A stretch of 6,721 nucleotides of DNA from JBBIJO01 sp037445895 (lineage in GTDB: Bacteria > Bacteroidota > Ignavibacteria > Kapaibacteriales > UBA2268). The notes beneath the pieces were generated by a model, which was not told the DNA's origin, ran no database searches, and saw nothing but the letters and a program-made list of their open reading frames with translations. Location of the stretch: positions 1-6,721 of the forward strand of contig JBBIJO010000042.1 in assembly GCA_037445895.1 (NCBI GenBank). The letters are read 5' to 3'. Made by a program: the position numbers and the translations under genes. Positions 1 through 6,136 of the stretch are shown here, one piece after another (positions within the stretch are counted from its first letter, which is position 1; each line of letters begins with the position of its first letter).

Positions 1-998
1 TGGAAAATCTTGAAGTTAGGTCGATTGCAGTTAGTGGGTCGAATCTATTTGCCGGTATCTATCGAGGTGTTTATCGTTCAACCGACAACGGAAGAAGTTG
101 GACGGCTGCTCACAATGGTTTGGCAAGCTTATATACTGTTGTGCTTGCTGCTAACGATACGAATATTTTTGCTGGGTCATACGGTTCGGGGGTTTTTATC
201 TCGACCGATAATGGGGATAATTGGACAGCATTAAGCAGTTTGCCAGTTAAATATATCGCGACGCTTACACTTTATGGTTCGAGCCTATTTGCCATTGATG
301 TCGACAATGGTGCTATATATTTCTCTTTTGACTATGGGAAAAGTTGGTCAAGAACTGATGTAGGAGATAGTAATGTTGCTTTGAGGGTTGCTGTCAAGAA
401 TTCAAGCTGGTTTGTAGGAGTTCGTGATGGAGGTGTATTTCGTTCAATGGACAGTGGAAGAAGCTGGGTAGAAGTCAATAAGGGGTTACCAAAATCTACT
501 GTTGCGGCATTTGCGGTTAATGGTACGAATGTCTTTGCCGGTACCGGTGAAGGTGTTTTCCTTTCCAGCGATAATGGGGAAAGCTGGAAAAGTGTGAACG
601 AAGGCTTGCTCAATAAAGATATTCGTTCATTAGCTATTAGTGATGCTTTTGTTTTTGCAGGGACGTTGTTCGGCGGCGTTTGGCGGCGACCACTTTCAGA
701 GATGATTACATCGGTGGAGGAGATTGGTATTCCACAACGTTTTAGCCTTTCCCAAAACTACCCGAATCCATTCGATACGAAAACGAGTATTTCATTTAGC
801 ATTCCTACCAAATCTTATGTAGTAGTAAAAGTACTTGATGTATTAGGCAATGAAATTGTCACACTTGTTTCCGAGGAATTTCCTCCGGGAGTCTATGTAA
901 AAGAATGGGATGCGGTGGGCTTTCCGGGCGGGGTGTATTTCTATCGCTTGCAAGCTGGTGAATTTGTTGCGACAAAAAGCCTGGTTTTAATTAAATAA
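1..998 (+). CDS. Secreted Asp-box beta-propeller protein with T9SS C-terminal sorting domain (5'-truncated by window edge)
   Basis: The frame is open from position 3, so the real start lies upstream; a TTG at 120 is only an internal codon. About 331 residues are visible. Five Asp-box motifs (S-x-D-x-G-x-x-W: STDNGRSW, STDNGDNW, SFDYGKSW, SMDSGRSW, SSDNGESW) begin near visible residues 26, 67, 108, 148 and 188, a period of 40-41 residues. Each is preceded by a hydrophobic 'NxFAG..GGVF' strand, as in BNR/sortilin/YCF48-type propellers. After a last blade ending GGVWRRPLSEM, residues from about 247 form a type A T9SS sorting domain: SLSQNYPNPF, then VVVKVLDVLGNEI, GVYFYRLQAGEF and a basic end. 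By family knowledge the protein crosses the outer membrane by T9SS and is released or surface-attached. Its ligand or enzymatic role is unknown; Asp-box propellers range from glycosidases to structural proteins and no catalytic residues can be assigned. The neighbouring gene is convergent, so there is no operon link to the right. Confidence 0.9.
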   Translation, partial: ENLEVRSIAVSGSNLFAGIYRGVYRSTDNGRSWTAAHNGLASLYTVVLAANDTNIFAGSYGSGVFISTDNGDNWTALSSLPVKYIATLTLYGSSLFAIDVDNGAIYFSFDYGKSWSRTDVGDSNVALRVAVKNSSWFVGVRDGGVFRSMDSGRSWVEVNKGLPKSTVAAFAVNGTNVFAGTGEGVFLSSDNGESWKSVNEGLLNKDIRSLAISDAFVFAGTLFGGVWRRPLSEMITSVEEIGIPQRFSLSQNYPNPFDTKTSISFSIPTKSYVVVKVLDVLGNEIVTLVSEEFPPGVYVKEWDAVGFPGGVYFYRLQAGEFVATKSLVLIK

Positions 999-1132
999 TG
1001 TAGGCTTGTTGAAAAGTATTATTCTTGGGGAAAATGCGCAGAAGAATCTGTTTCTGTGTTGTGGTTTAGATTTTTGTCGTTTGCTTGTATATCTTTCGAT
1101 CGAAACTTAATGGAAGTTTGCCACAGATATTT
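999..1132. other. Convergent intergenic region
   Basis: This is the 134 bp between two convergent genes. I see no reading frame of note. It holds an ATTCTT...AAGAAT inverted repeat (1021-1047, 15-base loop, no T-run after it), a 12-bp perfect palindrome TTTCGATCGAAA (1094-1105) and an overlapping small hairpin (1103-1119). No canonical intrinsic terminator is present for the + strand gene. Confidence 0.6.
1103..1119 (-). terminator. Possible weak terminator hairpin of the cytochrome operon
   Basis: AAACTT-AATGG-AAGTTT forms a 6-bp stem with a 5-base loop, 13 bp past the stop codon of the cytochrome c gene. On the minus strand the stem ends in TTT followed by CG, so the U-tract is short and the stem AT-rich. 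The adjacent palindrome TTTCGATCGAAA shares three bases with it. It could just as well be chance in AT-rich DNA. Confidence 0.25.
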
Positions 1133-2596
1133 CTATTTCTTTTTTTCGATTAACACAATGTATCGATAAATTGTAAATACCAAAAGACTAATTATGATTA
1201 TCGAAGCTATTAGTCCGTATCGTCGGAAATAATAATCGTTAATTGCGGCTTTTGCGTCTTCGGAAACAATTTTAGCAGTATTTAATCCTTTGCCTTCGAC
1301 TATTTCTTTAAACCGATTAATGTCGAAAGAATGTATCATTGTTTTGGATTCAAAGCGTGCTTGTCTTATATCACGGAGTTTGAATTTTGCTTCGCTAATT
1401 TCCATACCTTTCTGTTCAGCTTCTTCGACGAGTTTGATGGCAATTTTTTCTTCCATTTCCAAATGTTCCAACATTTCTCTCATTTGTTTAGCAATTCGAT
1501 ATCCTTTGGGATTCTTGCTGTCGCTATGGCATTTCGAGCAAACGGCATCTTTGCCTACACCCAGCATTTTTATAGTTGGGGGAAGAATTTCGTGGTTATT
1601 GTGGCAAGTTTCACATTCTGGGTAATGATGCTCGTCGAAAGCCTTTTTGTGTGGGCTATTAGCAAATAATTCAGCATTAAGAGTGTGGCAAGTCCCACAA
1701 ACTTTTGAAATCGATTCTACACCTGGGGGAGTAGCCCCGTGATTACCATGGCAACTATTACAAGCAGGAGCGTTAATATCCTTTTTCTCTAAAAGAGCTT
1801 TGCCATGGACGCTTTTAGAAAATTTTTCGAATTGGTCGGTAGGTATCCCGTATTTTTTCATATACTCGGAATTGCTATGGCATTTTGCACAAGTTTTTGG
1901 AACATTGGTTGGGTAAACTTTTGAATTTACATCCTTAACTGGGAGAATATCGTGGCTTCCGTGGCAACTGGCGCATTCTGCAACTTTGCTGTCGCCTTTC
2001 GAGTTTAGTATTCCGTGCTGGCTGGTTTTATATTTTTGCAATTGATCTACTGGCAGTAAGGGATTAAAATTGCGCATAAACACCTCATTGCTATGGCATT
2101 TTGCACAAGTTTTTGGAACATTCAATGGGTGAATAGGGGAAAGCGGACTTTTCGGCGAAACAATACCGTGTGCATTGTGGCAAGTAATACACTGAACAAT
2201 GTGTTCTTTACCGTTAATAGTTAATTTCCAATGAACACTTGCTTTAAGCTTTTCAAGTTGATTAGTTGGGAGGTTCGAACCTAAACTATTCATTCTATCT
2301 CTGTTTGAATGGCAGGCGCCACACTTCTCGGTTGCTAAATCACCTCGGGGAACACCAATGAACCCTTTTTTGGGGTCCATCGCTGTTTCCATATCGTCCG
2401 ACGAAGCATCGCCCCCGTGGCAAGCCGAACAAGAAATGCCTTTTTTCCTGTGAACATCGTTTTTGAATAGTTCAGCCTCTTTTGTTCCTAATGATTCGTG
2501 GCATATAAAACATTTATCTTCGTTTTTGTTTTTCTGTGAATAGCTCGGTGTAGAAATTAGATAAAAGATTAACAAAAGATTTAAAAGATTTTTCAT
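1133..2596 (-). CDS. Undecaheme membrane-anchored cytochrome c of a Rieske/cytochrome b complex
   Basis: This is a 487-residue periplasmic electron-transfer protein. Eleven CxxCH heme c motifs lie at about residues 29, 56, 92, 136, 164, 208, 236, 279, 300, 328 and 353. They largely alternate between CAKCHSN-type and CxxCHxxH-type sites, as in cytochromes with doubled CxxCH motifs. Histidines in SVHWK, SQHGI, SVHGK and SPHKK are likely distal heme ligands. Residues 1-21 (MKNLLNLLLIFYLISTPSYS) form a signal peptide. Residues 368-460 are charged and helical without hemes. Residues 462-483 form one transmembrane helix, followed by EKKK, leaving the hemes outside. I chose the ATG at 2596: it overlaps the cytochrome b stop as ATGA and has GGATGG five bases upstream. 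An ATG at 2605 would add three residues with no clear ribosome site. The gene is last in the Rieske-cytochrome b operon and likely replaces cytochrome c1/f as electron acceptor from the Rieske centre. That role is inferred from context and topology; the heme count is seen directly. Confidence 0.93.
   Translation of the reverse strand: MKNLLNLLLIFYLISTPSYSQKNKNEDKCFICHESLGTKEAELFKNDVHRKKGISCSACHGGDASSDDMETAMDPKKGFIGVPRGDLATEKCGACHSNRDRMNSLGSNLPTNQLEKLKASVHWKLTINGKEHIVQCITCHNAHGIVSPKSPLSPIHPLNVPKTCAKCHSNEVFMRNFNPLLPVDQLQKYKTSQHGILNSKGDSKVAECASCHGSHDILPVKDVNSKVYPTNVPKTCAKCHSNSEYMKKYGIPTDQFEKFSKSVHGKALLEKKDINAPACNSCHGNHGATPPGVESISKVCGTCHTLNAELFANSPHKKAFDEHHYPECETCHNNHEILPPTIKMLGVGKDAVCSKCHSDSKNPKGYRIAKQMREMLEHLEMEEKIAIKLVEEAEQKGMEISEAKFKLRDIRQARFESKTMIHSFDINRFKEIVEGKGLNTAKIVSEDAKAAINDYYFRRYGLIASIIIISLLVFTIYRYIVLIEKKK
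1871..1906. repeat. 36-bp perfect direct repeat, copy 1 (inside the cytochrome c gene)
   Basis: This is identical over 36 bases to 2087-2122, 216 bp (72 codons) away. On the minus strand it encodes NVPKTCAKCHSN, one heme-binding site with its flanks. Identity at the DNA level, including third positions, suggests recent duplication or gene conversion between heme modules. Confidence 0.9.
2087..2122. repeat. 36-bp perfect direct repeat, copy 2 (inside the cytochrome c gene)
   Basis: Second copy of the repeat at 1871-1906. The surrounding modules are similar but diverged (PVDQLQKYKTSQHG against PTDQFEKFSKSVHG), so the perfect identity is limited to the heme-binding core. Confidence 0.9.
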
Positions 2597-3672
2597 GATA
2601 GCCATCCAAGAATAGTAAGAATTATAATAAAAATTACAGCAAAAATCCCGACATAGTTTATGATTAAATTCCTTTGTCCTTTTGCGGATTTTTTATCCCA
2701 AAATGGAACCAACAACCACAGTATTCCGGCAAGGGTAAAAAGAAGAATGCCAACTACTTCGCCTTCGATAAATAGAATTTTTGCGGGGAAATATTTTAAA
2801 CTCTGATACATAAACAAAAAATACCATTCTGGTTTTATGCCTTCGGGTGCGGGTGCAAATGGGTCGGCTTTTTTTCCTAATTCGGAAGGAAAGAATAATG
2901 CAAGGATGGAAAGAAGATTCAAAACCAATAGCCACAGCAGTATGTCTCTTAGGAAAAAGTTTGGGAAAAACGGCATTCGCTTTTTTTCTTTGTCTTCTAG
3001 ATTTTCGATATGCAAAGGTTCACTCATTCCTTGCCTTTGAACTAAAATTAAATGTATGAGAAGGATAAATGTAAAAATTATCGGAAAGATTGCAACGTGA
3101 AAGCCAAATAAACGAGTTAATGTAGCTCCAGTAACGTCTTCGCCGCCGCGAATAAAAATTTTAATGTTTTCGCCGATAAAGGGTATGCTTCCGGCAATAT
3201 CCGATCCAACTTTCGTAGCGAAAAAAGCTAACTCATTCCAAGGGAGTAGATAACCACTAAACCCAAACCCAAGAGCAAGATAGAGCATTAACATTCCTGT
3301 AACCCAGGTTAATTCCCTTGGACGACGATACGACTTTTCGAAATAAACGCTAAACATATGAATGAATACGGATAAGATGAATAAGTTAGCCGACCAAGCG
3401 TGAATGGAACGAATTAACCAGCCAAATTTTACTTTCGACATAATGAATTGAACACTTTCGAAAGCCAAGTCGGGGCTTCCTTTGTAGTAGAATAATAGAA
3501 GAATGCCTGTTATAACTTGGATAATAAATAGGAAAAGCGATAAGCCTCCAAAATAATACCATATCGAATTTCGATGTATTGGAACATATTTTTTGCCCAT
3601 AAATTCGACAAATTCCTTGAGATTTACTCTTTCGTCAATCCAAAGGTAAATATTATGGAAGAATTTTTTCAT
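2593..3672 (-). CDS. Cytochrome b of bc-type quinol oxidase complex (fused b6 plus subunit IV, 7 helices)
   Basis: This 359-residue integral membrane subunit oxidises quinol and carries two b hemes. Helices lie roughly at residues 44-63 (A), 84-110 (B), 122-144 (C), 190-211 (D), 241-262 (E), 300-323 (F) and 338-358 (G). Heme ligands are His91/His105 in helix B and His192/His207 in helix D. The helix D pair is separated by 14 residues, as in cytochrome b6, not 13 as in mitochondrial cytochrome b. The Qo-site PEWY motif is at 281-284 and is followed by the FLFMYQSLKYFP stretch. There are seven helices, equal to b6 (four) joined to subunit IV (three); the eighth helix of mitochondrial cytochrome b is absent. 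The b6 cysteine that binds heme c(i) corresponds to Tyr40 (IWYYFGG), and I see no cysteine in the protein. The start has a strong GAGGG ribosome site overlapping the Rieske stop codon. It is the second gene of the operon. A fused b is also known from green sulfur bacteria. Confidence 0.96.
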   Translation of the reverse strand: MKKFFHNIYLWIDERVNLKEFVEFMGKKYVPIHRNSIWYYFGGLSLFLFIIQVITGILLLFYYKGSPDLAFESVQFIMSKVKFGWLIRSIHAWSANLFILSVFIHMFSVYFEKSYRRPRELTWVTGMLMLYLALGFGFSGYLLPWNELAFFATKVGSDIAGSIPFIGENIKIFIRGGEDVTGATLTRLFGFHVAIFPIIFTFILLIHLILVQRQGMSEPLHIENLEDKEKKRMPFFPNFFLRDILLWLLVLNLLSILALFFPSELGKKADPFAPAPEGIKPEWYFLFMYQSLKYFPAKILFIEGEVVGILLFTLAGILWLLVPFWDKKSAKGQRNLIINYVGIFAVIFIIILTILGWLS

Positions 3673-3676
3673 TGTT

Positions 3677-3681
3677 CCCTC
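3677..3681 (-). promoter_or_regulatory. Ribosome binding site of cytochrome b, overlapping the Rieske stop codon
   Basis: The minus strand reads TGAGGGAACAATG: the GAGGG shares bases with the upstream TGA stop. This supports the ATG at 3672 and suggests translational coupling between the Rieske and cytochrome b genes. Confidence 0.75.
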
Positions 3682-4132
3682 AGACTTTCTTCGAAATATA
3701 TATTTCGTCGCCTTTTATGACTACTTTATATGGCTCTAAAGGTTGCGGTGGAGGTCCAGAAATGTTTCGACCAGTAAGATCGTATTTACCATTATGACAA
3801 GCACACCAAATAACATCGAGGTCCTTTCTATATTGCACTGTGCAATCAAGATGTGTGCATACAGCTGAAAATGCAACAAGCTTATCATCTGCGGTGTGAA
3901 TAAGAATCACTGGTTTGTTTCCGAATCGGATAATCTTTGAATCTTCTTTCTTGAATTCGGAAAGTTTGCCAGCTAAAACATTCGAAATTTCTTGCTCGTG
4001 GAGCTTAGGAGGGGTAAAATATTGTATCAAAGGATAAAGTACCGAAGCTATAAATCCGACACCGCTTATTGTAAGAAGGAAATTAAGCAACTTGCGTCGC
4101 TTTGCCAAATCCTTACTCTCTTGTTCTACCAT
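3680..4132 (-). CDS. Rieske [2Fe-2S] iron-sulfur protein of the bc-type complex
   Basis: This 150-residue protein takes one electron from quinol at the Qo site of cytochrome b and passes it to a cytochrome c. Residues 10-18 (AKRRKLLNF) form a twin-arginine-like motif, followed by one hydrophobic helix (about 16-36) that would act as an uncleaved Tat-type anchor. The soluble cluster domain follows. Box 1 is CTHLDC (Cys92, His94, Cys97) and box 2 is CACHNGKYD (Cys110, Cys112, His113). By family rule Cys92, His94, Cys110 and His113 bind the cluster and Cys97-Cys112 form the disulfide. The GPPPQPL 'Pro loop' is at 126-132. Box 2 differs from the usual CPCHGS-x-Y: the serine is replaced by glycine (Gly115) while the tyrosine is kept (Tyr117). 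It is the first gene of the three-gene operon, with a promoter about 140 bp upstream; no clear Shine-Dalgarno precedes its ATG. Confidence 0.96.
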   Translation of the reverse strand: MVEQESKDLAKRRKLLNFLLTISGVGFIASVLYPLIQYFTPPKLHEQEISNVLAGKLSEFKKEDSKIIRFGNKPVILIHTADDKLVAFSAVCTHLDCTVQYRKDLDVIWCACHNGKYDLTGRNISGPPPQPLEPYKVVIKGDEIYISKKV

Positions 4133-4315
4133 AAAAATCTATAATCAGATTTTGAAATCTTTGTTTTATGGTCTCGATGTAAATGCAAAACTAAAAAAAA
4201 GCTTTCAAATCGCCAAGTTTTTTTTTTGACGTTGAACTTCTATTAATAAAATATTTATCTTAGATTTTTTTAATTTTACTTAGTAAGTATTTTCGAGTCA
4301 ATAATAAATTAGAAG
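4133..4315. other. Intergenic leader region of the Rieske operon
   Basis: These 183 bp separate the receptor stop from the Rieske start. They contain the promoter at 4273-4301, a complementary A-tract/T-tract pair (4193-4227) and an AGATTT-TG-AAATCT inverted repeat (4147-4160) with a third half-site AAATCT at 4135-4140, just before the Rieske ATG. No gene is visible. Confidence 0.6.
4273..4301 (-). promoter_or_regulatory. Predicted sigma70-like promoter of the Rieske-cytochrome b-cytochrome c operon
   Basis: On the minus strand TTGACT (4296-4301) is followed after exactly 17 bases by TAAAAT (4273-4278). It faces the Rieske gene and would start transcription near 4266, giving a leader of about 134 bases. 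A 13-bp palindrome TACTTAGTAAGTA (4277-4289) overlaps the edge of the -10 box and the spacer and could be an operator. Bacteroidota-group housekeeping promoters often deviate from this consensus, so the match is suggestive only. Confidence 0.5.
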
Positions 4316-6136
4316 TTATTGCTCGCTCCAATGTAGCTTAATTCCTGCGCTCACCCATCTACCGGGAAGGATAACTCCCGCAAAATCTTCGTATTTTTTG
4401 TTAAAAATGTTTGTTCCACGAACAAAAAGTTCAAAATTCGAAAATTGAGCGTTTATTTGGGTATCGACAGTAAACTGCGGATTAAAATTTACCCTATCGC
4501 GAAGCACCAGCGACCAACTTTGTTGCAATCCTAGTGGAAGCTTGTTGGTAATGTTGACAATCAATTGATTGCGTAAATTATCGAGCAAATATTTTGATTC
4601 ATAAATGCCGGTAGAACGATTGAGGGCAAGAAATGTATAGCTTAAACTTACTTTTGTGATTGGGATTGAAGCATATAATTTTGGGACGAAAATATCTAAA
4701 TTTAATTCGCCACCATAAGTTTTAACACTGCTTACGTTTTCAACTTTCCAAGGCTCTTGTTCCGAAACCCTTGCCCAATCTATAAGATTCCTCCCATCTT
4801 TGAAGAAAATACTTGTTTCAACTTGGTATGGGCCCATAGAATAAGCAAAGCCAAGTTCATAATTTGTAGTCTCTTCGAAAGTAAGATTGGGATTACCTAA
4901 GTTTGCTGGGCTTGTGTAGTAGAGTTCGGTAAAAGTAGGGATGCGGAAGGATTTGCCGAAAGTAATAAATGTCTTTATCTCATCGGAAATTCTGTATGCA
5001 ATATCGACTCCGGGCCAAAATTTCCAATCCACGCTGGAGTATTTATAAACAAAAAACCCAATAGAAACAAAAATTTTGTGAAAAGGTTCAAAAAAATGTT
5101 CACCGAAGATGCCTCCTTTTTCTCGGGAATGTATCCCTAAATTACTGCTGGTGATTTCTTCTTTATTGAATTCACCTCCGAAGGTTGTTATTCCTAAACT
5201 TGTTCTTATCGAGGATTGTATTTCGCCGCCATAGGAAAAGGTTTTATGGTTGTTTCGGTAGAAAGTAGGGCGAGTGTAATCGAGTATGTAGTCGTCGTCG
5301 TTTCGGCGCCAGAAGATTTTTGGTGAAATTGAGAAATTTTCGCTACCTAATTTAGAAGCTATGAAAAACAATTTTGTTGTGGTATGTTCCCATTGGTTTG
5401 GGTAACGGTCCGAGTAAAAATTATTTGCACCAAATTTTTTATCAATATATCCAAAGAAAGCGTTTATGTTGCTATTGGAAAAAGAATAATTCTGACTTAA
5501 AGAGAATTGAGTAATATCGAAGTTTGTATTGGGAATATAACCGTCGGATTTCTTTTTGGCGAACGATATATTATTGCCAAAAAATAGGATTGGATGCGAA
5601 GCAGATATATCGAGGTTATATAAGTTGTGCTCGCCCCCTTGTGCTAAAAGTGCAAGAGAAGCTCTTTCCCCTTTTGTCGTTATTATGTTGATTGCACCGC
5701 TTGCTGCATTTGGGCCGAAAATTCTTGAACCTTGTCCTTTCAGGACCTCGATACGTTCAACATTTTCGAGGGAAACTGGAATATTAAGGTTGTGGTGGCC
5801 TGTTTGTGGGTCGCTTATCTTGACTCCATTGACGAGAATCAACGTTTGTTCGAAAGTTCCACCGCGGATTCCAGCATCAGCTTGAATGCCTTCGACGCCA
5901 CGCGTCTTTAAGTCAATTGAATTAATGTATTTTAGTAAATCTTGTATGTTGCTTACTGGGAGCGATTTTATTTCTTCAGAATCCAAAATAATAACGGAAC
6001 GAGCAAGATTGGAGAAAGCAATTGGGATTCTTCCTGCCGTAACTGTAACTTCATCGAGTTTGAATTCTTTCTCTTGGGCGAAAAGCAACAAAAATGGGCA
6101 AATCGACCAAATAAGAGATAAAGCCAGTTCTTTCAT
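4316..6136 (-). CDS. TonB-dependent outer-membrane receptor, BtuB-like architecture
   Basis: This 606-residue outer-membrane beta-barrel transporter is energised by TonB. A signal peptide spans about 1-20 (ending LLLFA before QEKEF). A TonB-box-like KLDEVTVTAGR follows at 26-36. The plug domain covers about 37-155, with the family motifs IRGGTFEQTLILVNGV, DPQTGHHNLNIPV, VERIEVLKGQGSRIFGPNA and GAINIITT. The rest is alternating-strand barrel with receptor hallmarks such as GKSFRIPTFTELYY and a final-strand region NIFNKKYEDFAGVILPGRW. Length fits the BtuB/siderophore receptor class; there is no N-terminal carboxypeptidase-like domain and no SusD partner, so it is not a SusC glycan system. The substrate cannot be read from the sequence: corrinoid, heme or iron chelate are all possible, and no ABC transporter or cobalamin riboswitch is visible. 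The start is supported by AGAGGA about six bases upstream. The promoter after its end suggests it is transcribed separately from the Rieske operon, although in the same direction. Confidence 0.92.
   Translation of the reverse strand: MKELALSLIWSICPFLLLFAQEKEFKLDEVTVTAGRIPIAFSNLARSVIILDSEEIKSLPVSNIQDLLKYINSIDLKTRGVEGIQADAGIRGGTFEQTLILVNGVKISDPQTGHHNLNIPVSLENVERIEVLKGQGSRIFGPNAASGAINIITTKGERASLALLAQGGEHNLYNLDISASHPILFFGNNISFAKKKSDGYIPNTNFDITQFSLSQNYSFSNSNINAFFGYIDKKFGANNFYSDRYPNQWEHTTTKLFFIASKLGSENFSISPKIFWRRNDDDYILDYTRPTFYRNNHKTFSYGGEIQSSIRTSLGITTFGGEFNKEEITSSNLGIHSREKGGIFGEHFFEPFHKIFVSIGFFVYKYSSVDWKFWPGVDIAYRISDEIKTFITFGKSFRIPTFTELYYTSPANLGNPNLTFEETTNYELGFAYSMGPYQVETSIFFKDGRNLIDWARVSEQEPWKVENVSSVKTYGGELNLDIFVPKLYASIPITKVSLSYTFLALNRSTGIYESKYLLDNLRNQLIVNITNKLPLGLQQSWSLVLRDRVNFNPQFTVDTQINAQFSNFELFVRGTNIFNKKYEDFAGVILPGRWVSAGIKLHWSEQ

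Noticed and set aside
10..234. Open frame on the + strand inside the propeller gene
   Set aside because: The overlapping frame from position 3 carries the Asp-box repeats and the T9SS domain; this one is a shadow.
1094..1105. TTTCGATCGAAA palindrome as an operator
   Set aside because: It lies between two gene ends with no promoter to control; TTCGA-type words are frequent throughout the window, so chance is likely.
1290..1669. Open frames of about 110 codons on the + strand opposite the cytochrome c gene
   Set aside because: They are antisense to CxxCH-bearing sequence and have no independent support.
2597..2605. Upstream ATG (2605) as start of the cytochrome c gene
   Set aside because: It lacks a ribosome site, while the ATG at 2596 has GGATGG at five bases and forms the typical ATGA overlap; the signal peptide also begins naturally there.
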